DNA of 64,000 nucleotides from positions 124,001 to 188,000 of the forward strand of contig NZ_VHLG01000011.1 in assembly GCF_006516955.1 (NCBI RefSeq), written 5' to 3'. Below the pieces are notes generated by a model. It was given only the letters and a program-made list of their open reading frames with translations. It made no database searches and was not told the DNA's origin. This DNA is from Martelella alba. GTDB lineage: Bacteria > Pseudomonadota > Alphaproteobacteria > Rhizobiales > Rhizobiaceae. Shown here piece by piece: positions 16,382 to 26,200 of the stretch. Made by a program: the position numbers and the translations under genes. How positions within the stretch are numbered: the first letter of the stretch is position 1; each line of letters opens with the position of its first letter.

Positions 16382-17191
16382 TTGAATTTGACCGACGAAA
16401 ACAACGCCGAAGAGCTCCTGCCCGCCGAACGACGCCAGCAACTTGTTGACTGGTTCAAGAACAACAAGGCGGGCACCAGCCAGGATCTGGCCCGGATGTT
16501 CAACATTTCGGTTTCCACCATCCGCCGTGATCTCGACCTTCTGGCGTCAGAAGGCCTTGTGAAACGCACGCATGGCGGCGCGGTCAGCATCCGCTCCCGC
16601 GCAACTTACGAACCCTCGACTGACCTGGCGCGGCGCACGGCGCTGGAGGAAAAGCAGGGTATCGCCCGCGAGGCTCTGCGCTTTATCGAAGCCGATCAGG
16701 CGTTGCTGATCGATACGGGAGCCGTTACCTGTCACCTCCTCGCCGACGAGATCGCCAATCTCGACCTGCCGCTGACCGTCATCACCAACGATCTCTATGT
16801 CGCCAAGGTTTTGACCTACAAGCAGAATATCAAGCTGATCGTGCCGGGCGGCGCCTGCCGTTTTGGCTCCTTCAGCCTGCTTGGCGAGCCGGGCTTAAGC
16901 TTTCTTGCCGATATCCGCTGCGACCTGTTCTTCATGTCGGCGGCCGCCGTCGATGAAACCTGCATTTCGGAGACCATGCTGGAGCTGGTTCAGCTCAAGC
17001 GCGCCATGATCGAAGCGGCCGGCAAGGTGATCCTGCTGGCCGATTCAAGCCGCTTCATGGAACGCGCCCTGCACAAGACCGCAGCAATCGACAAGGTCAA
17101 CATCATCATCACCGATGAAGGGCTCAGGCAGGACGATATCGACAAGTTCCCATCCCCCGGCCCGACCTTCATCAAGGCCGCGATGAGTTGA
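16382..17191 (+). CDS. DeoR-family transcriptional regulator, probable local regulator
   Basis: The 269-aa regulator has an N-terminal winged helix (RRQQLVDWFKNNKAGTSQDLARMFNISVSTIRRDLDLLASEGLV, read in parts) followed by KRTHGGAV, the DeoR family hallmark, and a C-terminal sugar-phosphate-isomerase-like effector domain with IDTGAVTCHLLADE, DLPLTVITND and GEPGLSFLADIRCDL. The best start is TTG at 16382, with AAGAAG just before it; a second in-frame TTG lies two codons on. It lies in the TRAP operon and likely controls the divergent region at 12994-13301 in response to a pathway intermediate, which is inferred from position. Confidence 0.9.
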   Translation: MNLTDENNAEELLPAERRQQLVDWFKNNKAGTSQDLARMFNISVSTIRRDLDLLASEGLVKRTHGGAVSIRSRATYEPSTDLARRTALEEKQGIAREALRFIEADQALLIDTGAVTCHLLADEIANLDLPLTVITNDLYVAKVLTYKQNIKLIVPGGACRFGSFSLLGEPGLSFLADIRCDLFFMSAAAVDETCISETMLELVQLKRAMIEAAGKVILLADSSRFMERALHKTAAIDKVNIIITDEGLRQDDIDKFPSPGPTFIKAAMS

Positions 17192-17192
17192 G

Positions 17193-17217
17193 CGCCGGCC
17201 TCACGCCGCCGGCGTTT
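17193..17217 (+). terminator. weak hairpin between convergent genes
   Basis: CGCCGGC at 17193-17199 pairs with GCCGGCG at 17208-17214 and is followed by TTTC. It lies just after the deoR-type stop and overlaps the last codons of the convergent oxidoreductase gene. Stem length is modest and the T run is short, so it may be coincidental. Confidence 0.35.
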
Positions 17218-18196
17218 CACCGGGATAGCTGAGGCCGATCTGGGCGCGGATCGCATCGAGCGTTTCCATGATGGCAACGGTCTCGGCAATCGGCATGCGC
17301 GATGACGACCGCGCACCGGACGCAATCAACCGTTCCATCTCGAAGGCCTGAAACTGCATGCCGCGGTTTGCCACCCGGCCGTCATAGGTCTCGATCAGCT
17401 TGCCGGCATAATCCACCACCTTGAACATGGTCGGCGTATACCAGACGCTGTCAATCTCGATCCGACCCTTTTCGCCATAGATCACCGCCATATTGGGACC
17501 GGCGCAATCCAGCGCGGAAACACTTGCAGACATGGCATCGCCCGCATGGCGCATGTTGACGGCAATCTCGGCATCGACCCCGGTCCCGGTGAAACGTGCC
17601 ATCGCGCTGACCGCGTCTGGCGCACCGAGAATGTCGAAGGCGAACGAAACGGGATAGATACCAAGGTCCAGCAATGCCCCGCCGCCCAGTTCCGGCGCAT
17701 TGAGGCGGTGGCTGGGATCGGTCGGGAGAAACTGCCGGTGCTCGGCCTGAACCGAGCGCACGCGCCCGATCAGGCCGGAATCGATGATCTCATGAATGCG
17801 GATCATATGCGGCAGAAAGCGCGTCCACATCGCTTCCATCAGCACCAGATCCTTTTTGCGCGCAAGATCTGCAAGCGCCTTCGCTTCTCCGGCATTCAGC
17901 GTGAAGGCCTTTTCCACCAGCACGTGCTTGCCCGCTTCCAGCGCCAGAATTGCCGCATCCGCATGTTGAGGATGCGGTGTCGCGACATAAATGATATCGA
18001 CCTCAGGGTCGGCCACCAGAGCCTCATAGCTGCCATGGGCATTGGCAATGCCGAACCGATCGGCAAAGGCTTGCGCCTTATCCGAAGAACGCGACCCGGC
18101 AGCGGTAACGACAAGCCCCGTTGCCAGCAGGTCGCTGGCGAAAGAGGCCGCAATCCCGCCCGTTGCAAGGATCCCCCAACGCAGTTTCTGTTCCAT
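17201..18196 (-). CDS. Gfo/Idh/MocA family oxidoreductase
   Basis: This 331-aa NAD(P)-dependent dehydrogenase of the glucose-fructose oxidoreductase family has the N-terminal Rossmann motif WGILATGGIAASFASDL, the segment VDIIYVATPHPQHADAAI, and HVLVEKAFTLNAGEAKAL, where the catalytic lysine of the EKP motif is kept but the proline is Ala. The C-terminal half has GGGALLDLGIYPVSFA, matching the dihydrodiol-dehydrogenase-like branch. It acts on a sugar or cyclic diol that cannot be named here. It converges on the regulator gene with a 9-base gap and is probably transcribed alone. Confidence 0.9.
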   Translation of the reverse strand: MEQKLRWGILATGGIAASFASDLLATGLVVTAAGSRSSDKAQAFADRFGIANAHGSYEALVADPEVDIIYVATPHPQHADAAILALEAGKHVLVEKAFTLNAGEAKALADLARKKDLVLMEAMWTRFLPHMIRIHEIIDSGLIGRVRSVQAEHRQFLPTDPSHRLNAPELGGGALLDLGIYPVSFAFDILGAPDAVSAMARFTGTGVDAEIAVNMRHAGDAMSASVSALDCAGPNMAVIYGEKGRIEIDSVWYTPTMFKVVDYAGKLIETYDGRVANRGMQFQAFEMERLIASGARSSSRMPIAETVAIMETLDAIRAQIGLSYPGETPAA

Positions 18197-18321
18197 CGCT
18201 CATTCCTCCCGGGAGCCGGTTCGCTTGATTCGGCGCTCCGCCCTCACGGAGCAGAATAGGCTTATCCGTCATCGGCATTGAACAAAAGGCCCCGCGAAAC
18301 CTAAAAAGCCAGCGGCATCCC

Positions 18322-19557
18322 TCAGTGCCCGGAGAAAACCAGTTGATTAACTGGCAGCGTCAGCACCTGAATCCGCAGGATGGCAGCATGCAGCACGCCG
18401 ACCGTATCGACCACATGCAGCAGAATTTTCTTGCCCGCGCCAATATCCGGATCATCATAAAGGTCATGATTATTGGTGTAGACATTGGCGATACAGGCGC
18501 TGCCCGGCGGGATTTTTGCGGCCTGCCCGGGATAGAGTTCATGCATGCGCACCAGAACCGAGCCGGGATTGGCCGTGCGCGCAGCGGGATCAAGCAGCTC
18601 GTCGGTCGGGCGGAATTGACCAGTGGCAATCACATCCTGAACACTGTCGACGACCATAGGTATAATGGCGAAGGGCTGGGAGGCACAGGCCAGTTCGCCG
18701 ATCATGCCAGGATGAATGACCTGCGCCGTCAGCTGTCCGAAACCGGCAATAAACTGCCCGCCCTCCTGTTCCTCGGGCACAAGAATGCCAGCAGGACGAA
18801 CGAAGGGATTGACCACATCGCCGGGGCGAAGCTGGAACTGCTGGATCCGCCCTGAGATGCTGGCGCGGATGCTGCGTTTGTCGAGCGCGACCTCTGCCTC
18901 TCGAAGCGACGCTTCCGCACTGGCCTTTTCCGTCGGCAGCAATGTCTCGATATGCGCCTCGATCGCCTTTTGTCTGGCGATTGCGACATCGATGGCGCTC
19001 TTCGCCTCCTCAACCTGGCCGCTCAGCGTATCGATCACCTGTTGCGCGACAGCATTGGAATTCTTCGCCTGCAGGCCGAGATTGCGATCAAGCTCGGTCT
19101 GGATGCGAGCGAGAACGCTGCGGGCCTGCGCCACCGATGCAATCGCCGCCTGAAGATCCTGCCCGGCGACCACCTGCTGCGCTTCGACATTGGCGACCTT
19201 TTCACGCGCGGCATCAACGCTTGCCTGCTGCTGCCGGTCGTCCAGCGTGAAAATGACGTCGCCATCATGCACCAGATCGCCGCTTTTCACATGAACCGCC
19301 GTCACCCGTCCGGGGCTGTCCGGCAGGATCGTCACTGTGCGGAAAAACGAGGTCACGGCCGTGGATGTCGGATGAAAGAAGAACACTGTAGCAATCAGGA
19401 TGACAGTCAGCATGGCACAGCCGGTAATGCCCCATCTCAGCTCATACCAGACCGTGAAGAGATTGATCTCTTGGCCGAAGCGCTTGTTCTGCCGGTAACG
19501 CCGGTAAAGATAGTCCGGCAGGATGGTGAAGATCGAACAGAACAATAATTCAAGCAT
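18322..19557 (-). CDS. HlyD-type membrane fusion (periplasmic adaptor) protein
   Basis: The 411-aa adaptor has an N-terminal basic stretch (DYLYRRYRQNKR), one transmembrane segment around residues 47-66 (TGCAMLTVILIATVFFF), a first lipoyl half with PGRVTAVHVKSGDLVHDGDVIFTLD, a long coiled coil from about 105 to 215 and a second lipoyl half with SISGRIQQFQLRPGDVVNP. Such proteins join inner-membrane pumps to the outer membrane. No pump or outer-membrane factor gene is adjacent. Its start overlaps the upstream small membrane gene by eight bases, so the two act together. Substrate unknown. Confidence 0.87.
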   Translation of the reverse strand: MLELLFCSIFTILPDYLYRRYRQNKRFGQEINLFTVWYELRWGITGCAMLTVILIATVFFFHPTSTAVTSFFRTVTILPDSPGRVTAVHVKSGDLVHDGDVIFTLDDRQQQASVDAAREKVANVEAQQVVAGQDLQAAIASVAQARSVLARIQTELDRNLGLQAKNSNAVAQQVIDTLSGQVEEAKSAIDVAIARQKAIEAHIETLLPTEKASAEASLREAEVALDKRSIRASISGRIQQFQLRPGDVVNPFVRPAGILVPEEQEGGQFIAGFGQLTAQVIHPGMIGELACASQPFAIIPMVVDSVQDVIATGQFRPTDELLDPAARTANPGSVLVRMHELYPGQAAKIPPGSACIANVYTNNHDLYDDPDIGAGKKILLHVVDTVGVLHAAILRIQVLTLPVNQLVFSGH

Positions 19558-20029
19558 CGCCGTCCTCCTTCTTCATACCGCCCGCTTCTCCAGCCTCAGC
19601 GGTGGCCATGACCACAGGCTCGGATTTTTCAGCCGATCGCAGCGCGTCCGGCGGCGGGGCCTCAGGCGGCGCTGTGACGGCCGCCGCCGGACGCGGCCTG
19701 CTCCGCGCGATGCGGTTCAGCGAGCGCGCCATGGAAACCATCGGCGTGAGAAAGTCCGGAATGCGGATCGCGACAATCAAAAGGGCTGCGACCCAGAAGA
19801 TGTTGTTATGGGTAAAAAGCGACAACAGCGCGAGAATGCCGACCAGTTGCAGCTGAATGCTGTTGCTTCTGTGCGCCATCCGTTCCGGCAGCGCATGAAG
19901 ATGAAGGTAAAACACCCCGATCAGGAGCACGATGACCAGCGTCAGAATAATCATCGCCACGAGCAGAACATCGGTCTGCCCCGGCCCCGTAATAAAAAAT
20001 GGCAGATAGCCGTCATATTCCGTCTGCAT
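19550..20029 (-). CDS. small inner-membrane protein paired with the HlyD-type adaptor
   Basis: This 159-aa protein has two strong hydrophobic segments, at about residues 18-43 (VLLVAMIILTLVIVLLIGVFYL) and 64-90 (VGILALLSLFTHNNIFWVAALLIV), followed by a cytosolic Pro/Ala-rich acidic tail. It resembles small membrane partners found beside HlyD-type proteins in alphaproteobacteria, but I know no defined function. The ATG at 20029 is preceded by GGGGGTGG; a TTG four codons upstream is possible. Its stop lies inside the start of the adaptor gene, so translation is coupled. Confidence 0.75.
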   Translation of the reverse strand: MQTEYDGYLPFFITGPGQTDVLLVAMIILTLVIVLLIGVFYLHLHALPERMAHRSNSIQLQLVGILALLSLFTHNNIFWVAALLIVAIRIPDFLTPMVSMARSLNRIARSRPRPAAAVTAPPEAPPPDALRSAEKSEPVVMATAEAGEAGGMKKEDGDA

Positions 20030-20255
20030 TGCCACCCCCAAGCTTTGACCATGTTCCCAAAGTAAGGGTAATTGAATTCATTAAATTAATGAAGACAATA
20101 TATATACATCCAAATGAAGAGAAATATTGCACCGCATCAAAAAACGTTTCCCCAGATAAAGACCACCCTTTATCGCGCATGCGTGAGATACATATTGTCC
20201 GGAGTACGACCCCGGACATGACGAATTACTGCCCCGTTTATCCTGAAGCCGATGC
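20030..20255. other. spacer with a possible terminator of the autotransporter gene
   Basis: This AT-rich spacer holds the end of the leftward autotransporter transcript and the promoter of the two-gene membrane unit. TGTCCGG at 20196-20202 pairs with CCGGACA at 20212-20218. Read leftward, the hairpin is followed by A/T-rich sequence but not a proper T run, so it is only a possible terminator. I see no gene here. Confidence 0.3.
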
Positions 20256-23200
20256 TCAAAACCGGTAACTGAACCGCAACGAGCCGATATGGGACTGATA
20301 ATCCTTGGCGAAGCTGCCGTCATATTGCAGCTTGATCTCCATGCCCTGCCGCTTTGCGAGATCAAGGCCGAGCGAGACACGCCCGACCGTATCGGCAATC
20401 GGCGTGAAGGTGGAGAAGCTGTCCATGGAAGAAATGCCGGCGAAGCGTGCCGTCGTTTCCCATTCATCGGTGGACAGGAAGGAAACGCCGAGATCAGCAT
20501 AGAGCCGTGCCGGCATATCCTCCAGAAAGGCGATGCGGGCACCGAACTCAACCCCTGGCGTGACACCGAAGGCGGTATCAGAATTGCCGTCGACCATCAG
20601 GTTGAGGGCGCCCGCGCCGGTCTCGTTGTAGCTGAACTGCTGCATGTTGATGACGTCGAAATCCACCTTCGGGCGCATATAATAGGCGTCACTGAAGGCA
20701 AATTCATAGGATGCGCGGGCGCGGGCAAAGAACATGGCCGAATCCGGCGATCCCTTGGCCGTCGCCGACAGGGTATCGAGATTGATATAGCGCTTCGATT
20801 CACCCCAGTTATAGCCGGCACCGCCGACAAGACCGAACAGCCAGGGGCCGATCTCCTTTTTCAGCGCGATCGCGCCGGTAAACGATTCCTGATCAAGCTT
20901 CTGCGTACCGGCATCATTGCGGAACCAGCTATCGCCATAGGCCAGGCTGGTGCCGAGGAACCAGCCACCGCCAATATCAGCCTGACCGCCAGCCTGGAAG
21001 CCACCGATAGATTTCTGATAGCCCTTCAGGTCACCATTGTCGTCCTGGGTCGAACCGCCACCAAGCACACGCGTCCAGACACATGATCCTTCGTCAGTCA
21101 TCACACCGGACGTCTCAAAGGCCGGACAGGAAAGCACGCTGTTGGCCGCAGAAATCGCCGCTGCGGGCGAATCCGCCAGTGGCGCAGCGGCGGTCTGCGA
21201 CGCAACGGTCAGCAGCATATCAGAGAAAGTCTCCGGTGTTGTCTGATGGAAGGCGCCAAAGACCTGCCCCAGCGAGATCTTGTCATCGCCAAAGAAGACT
21301 TCGCTCGCCCGGCCATCGGCAAGCCTGTCCCAGGCCTGCTGCAGGGCGCCCGCGGCCGAGGTCGCATTGCGGCCGAGCGCAACGCCGGTTCCGGTAAAAT
21401 CAGCGCTGGCCACGGAGAACCCGACCCAGCCGTCAGATGAGGTCGTAACATCGGAGAAACTGAACACTGTCGATGACAGGATCGAAAGTTCGGAAAGATC
21501 GTCGCCATCGACCTTCAGGAACTCAGCCCTTGTATTCGGCAACAGCGCATTGGCATTGACATCAACGCCCCAGCGACCGGCAAAATCGCCTTCCACATGC
21601 AGCCTGTCACCGGCCCCCTTTTCCATGTCGACATCAAGGCTGGCGAGAAGGCCGCCGCGGCTTGATTTCGCACTGCGCCAGGTCTGTTTCTGGTCGCCGC
21701 TATAATAGCTGAAGGCGTTGAAATCAGTCGAAAGCCCCAGGCTCGCTGCATCATAAGCACTGCCAAGATCGGACGTGCCGACACCGACGAGATCGCCGGT
21801 AATCCGGGTCTCGACCGTATTCCAGGCGCCCCCCAGATCAATGGTGCCCGCATTGACGATGGCATCAATATCGGCAATCGCACCGGTCACAAACGTACCG
21901 GTTCCCTGATTGAGGAACATGCCGGTGCCTGCTATCGCCGAAGTCTGCACCACGCCATTGGCAGCTGAACTCGTGCTGTCAAATTTATGCTGCACGATAT
22001 TGCCGGTGACATTGCTGAAACTGTTGATCGTGACCGTTGTCTTGTTGGCCTGCGATGTGTAGATCGCACCACCGGTGTAATCGTCGCTCGATCCAGCCGC
22101 CGTCGAGCCGGAAATCGAGCCTCCGTTCGACACATTGACGGTCAGCGTCTCGCCCGTGGTCTGCGCCCAGACGCCCCAGGATGTCGGATCTGCAACCGTA
22201 ACCTTGCCACCAACGGTGACAACCAGCCCGCCCGACTGCGAATTGCCGCTCGTCTTGCCGTCCTCCTTGTTGTTGAAGCGCCCGAGCGTACCGGCATAGG
22301 TCTTGCCATTGCGGGTGAAGATGCCGCCGGAGCCGCCTATCGACTGGGCGACAATGCCATGGGCGTATTTGCCGGTCGTCGAAATCGTCGTATCCGCATC
22401 GAGCGAGACATTCGCAACACCGACCGTTTCCGAATTGCCGTCGTCGGCATAGTAATAGTCGGAGCCCTTGGCCTTGGGGTTGTTGTAATAGCCGTAGAAA
22501 GCATTGAGCCGCTGCGCCAGATCCGCCGCAACGCCGCCACCGCCACTCACCGTCTGCGCCAGAATGCCAAAGGCCCCATCACCGCTGGTGACAATCGAAG
22601 AACCGCCCTTGAGGTTGACATAGGCATGACCGGCGCTGTTCGGCGCCTGCTTCTGGACGAAGGAAATCCTGTCCATCACCGTCGCATCAGCCGTGATGAA
22701 ACCACCACCGCCGCTGATCGACTGGGCCACAATGCCAACCGAACGCGTGCCATAGGTGTGGATCGCACCATAATGGTTGACCGTCACCGCCTTGCCATGG
22801 GCCGAACCCGCTTCACTGCCGGAACCGAGTGTTACGCTGAGAACATCCTTGATCGTATCATCATTGACCGATGTCTCAGTGCCGAGCGCCACGCCTGCAA
22901 GCCCGCCGCCGCCGCCGATCGACTGGGCAATGATCGCCTGCGAGGCATCGCCCTTCGTCACGATCTGGGTATCGGCAAGCGTCTGGACGGTAACGGTTCC
23001 GGCATAGCCGTAATTGCCGTTCGATGAGCCGCCTAACTTGATATTGACCTTCGAGACAGCGAGCCCGGAAGAAAAGCCGACACCGCCGCCGCCGGCAATC
23101 GACTGCGCAACCACACCATTTGCTGAAAATCCGCCCGTATAGACGTTGCTGGCATAGACGCTCACATTACCGCCGTCGCCGCCATCGCCACCGGATGCGC

Positions 23201-26200
23201 CGATCTTCAGGGACGCACAGCTATCCTTGTCGTCGGAGCTGGAACTATCCGAGGTGTCACAGTCTGAACTATCCGATGAACTGCCGCTTGAGCCCGTATC
23301 CGCATCATCGGAATCGTCACTGCCCGAGGAAACGGCAACCGCACCGCCGCCACCGCCGATCGACTGGGCAACAATGCCGGACGACATGGTGCCATAGGTG
23401 CGGATCGTTCCCGTTCCCACAACCGCATTCGAATTGGTAATATCCCGGCCGATGGTGATGGTGCCACCATTACCCCCCTGTCCGCCGGATGTGCCAATGG
23501 TGGCGTTGAAGGTCAGCTTGCTGTCACTGTCATCGCCGCCATCATCGCCGCCGCCATCATCACTGGTGGCTGTCGCGGCCACCGTTTCGGCATCATCACC
23601 GCCATCATCATCGCTTTCATCCTGCTTGATCGAAAGCGAGCTCTTGCCTGAACCCGCAGCGCCGCCGCCGCCGCCGATCGACTGGGCCAGAATGGCATCC
23701 GACCAGTCGCCGCTGGTGGTAATCGTGCCCTTGCTCCAGACATGGACCGCACTGCCATCGCCGCCGCCGGAACCTTTGGCGCCGAGGCCAATGGTCAGCG
23801 CCCAGTCGGCATCCCCCATGCCGCCGCTGCCCGAGGAGGCGCCACCGCCACCGCCGATCGACTGCGCGAAAATGCCACGCGACACATGTCCCGTGGTGGT
23901 CACTTTCGCCGCGCTTGAGCCAAGACCGACACTGACGATATTGCCATAACTGCCCGCGCCGCCATCAGCGCCCATCGAGATGTTGAGCGCTGCGGTTTCA
24001 ATCCCCTTGGAGGCCTTGGTTGAACCCGAACCGGTGCCAGCATTGCCGCCACCGCCGCCAATCGACTGGGCAAGAACGCCATCGGCATAGTCCCCCGATG
24101 TCTGAACCTGTCCATAGACATACACATTCGCCATTCCGCCAATGCCACCCGAACCGCCCTTGCCGCCCAAAGCAACATCGACCGAAACGGCAAAATCAGC
24201 GCCTTCACCGACATCTTCCTCGCCCTCTGCCAGCCAGGATGTAATGGATTTGGCAACCGAGCTGGCGGTTGAATCACCGCCATTGCCGCCGCCGCCGCCA
24301 ATCGACTGCACGACAAGACCGGCCGCACCATCCCCCTTGGTCACGACCGAAGCGCCGTCATAGACATGGGCAATGGCAAGGTCGCCATTGCCACCATCAC
24401 CGCCAGTTCCACCATGGGCAACCGACACGGAAAGCGAAAGGGTGTTGCCCTCTTCATCGATGGGAACGCCGGCCGTGATCGCCTTGGCCGAGGCCTGGCC
24501 GCCATTGCCGCCACCGCCGCCAATCGATTGCACGACGATCGCATCGGCATCGGTGCCACTGGTCGCCACGGCACCATTAACATAGGCCAGCGCGTAAGCA
24601 CCGTCGCCGCCCTGACCGCCGGAGCCGCCATGGGCAATGGAAATGCCGATGCCGATACTGGCACTGGTGGACTTGGCATTGCCGCCGACACCGCCGCCGC
24701 CGCCGATCGACTGTACCAGCATGGCCGTTGCATGGTCGCCGGAGGTGACGATCTGGCTGGTGCTGCCGAACTGGGTGACCTGGGCATTGCCGCCATCACC
24801 GCCAGCGCCGCCTGCACCGCCGGTGGCACTGGAAAAGCCGATGCCCCAGGCTGTCGCCTGGCCGCCGACACCGCCGCCGCCGCCGACCGACTGGGCAATC
24901 ACGCCGGAGGCATAATCGCCCTTGGTCTGAATGACGACACCCTCTTCCAGACGCACGAACACATGGCCGCCCTGACCGCCGGGACCACCTGCACCGCCGA
25001 CCGTGTGAAAAAGGCCCTTCTTGTTACGCCCCTGACCACCGCCGCCGCCAACCGACTGGGCGACAATGCCATGGGCTTCCGACCCGACCGTCGTCAGATT
25101 GGCATAGTTGTGAATATAGACATGACCGCCATCACTGCCGGCACCGTCCGAACTGCCGCTCGTCCCAGCGCCGATTGAACCACTCGCCCCGCCGCCATCA
25201 TTGGTGCCGCCGCCTCCGCCGATCGACTGAGCCAGGATGGCGATGCCGCCACCGAGATCGGTAGAATCGGTACTGGCCGCCGCCGTATTCGCCGAGGCAT
25301 AGCCACCATAGGTCAAGATCGCAGCCTTGTTGGTCACCGTCACCGTCGCGGCAACCGAGCCCGAACTTTGCCCGCCGACCGTCTGGCCCCCGTTCGGGTT
25401 GGTCACCGCTTCGCCGGTTGAATAGCTGGTCGTCGCCAATGTGCCGGTCGAAGACAATGCGCCACCGCCGCCGCCGATGGACTGGGCCATAATGCCATGG
25501 GAATCGACGCCATAGACCTTGATCACGCCCGCATTGGTAACCGTGACATCGCCGCTGGTAGACCCGTCCGCGCTCGTATCACCAAGTGTCATGGCATTGT
25601 TGCTGGCGTAAATGAGAATACCACCGCTGGCGACCGCCGAAGCCGACTGGGCGATGATGCCGTGCGAATGCGCGCCCTTGGTGGTGATGGCGAAATCATT
25701 GGTGACCGTAACCGCCTTTGCCTCGCCGCCAATGCCCTCGGTATGCTTGTAGCTCGATGTTCCGCCGCCGCCGAGCGACTGGACAATGATGCCCGAGGAA
25801 TAGGCGCCCGAGGTGCTGATCTGGCCCCCGCCAGTGATGCTGGCGCTGGCGCCGTAGGAATAGCCTCCCGGCTGTTCGTTGTCCTTCTTGCCGCTTTGAT
25901 AGGATGTTCCGCCCTGGCTGAGGGCATGAACTGCGGGCGAGTTGTCGCCATAGGTCAGAATTTTCGTTGACGACGCACCATAGACATTGATTTCAGCCGG
26001 ACCGGCCAGCCCGCCCCACGGCGCCAGCTTGCCATCACGCGACAGGCCATCGCCTCCACGGGCAATCGCCAGCAGCGCAGCACCGGTTTTGCGCGTCAAC
26101 TGCACCTCGCCATTGACGGTCGAAAAACGCACCGCACCGGCCAATTGCGTCGAAATGGTTCCCGTCATCGCTTTGGATGAACTGCCAAGCGTGATCGTGG

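Noticed and set aside
21987-23027. Long plus-strand open reading frame (346 aa) inside the autotransporter region, with several others up to 25178
   Set aside because: They lie antisense to the repeated glycine-rich passenger, whose codons give few stops on the other strand. They have no ribosome site or recognisable domain, and the encoded protein is Arg/Asp-rich shadow sequence.
22320-25500. Regularly recurring GC-rich core resembling a CRISPR array
   Set aside because: The cores are in frame and code for AQSIGGGGG turns of the autotransporter. Spacing varies from roughly 90 to 320 bases and no cas gene is present.
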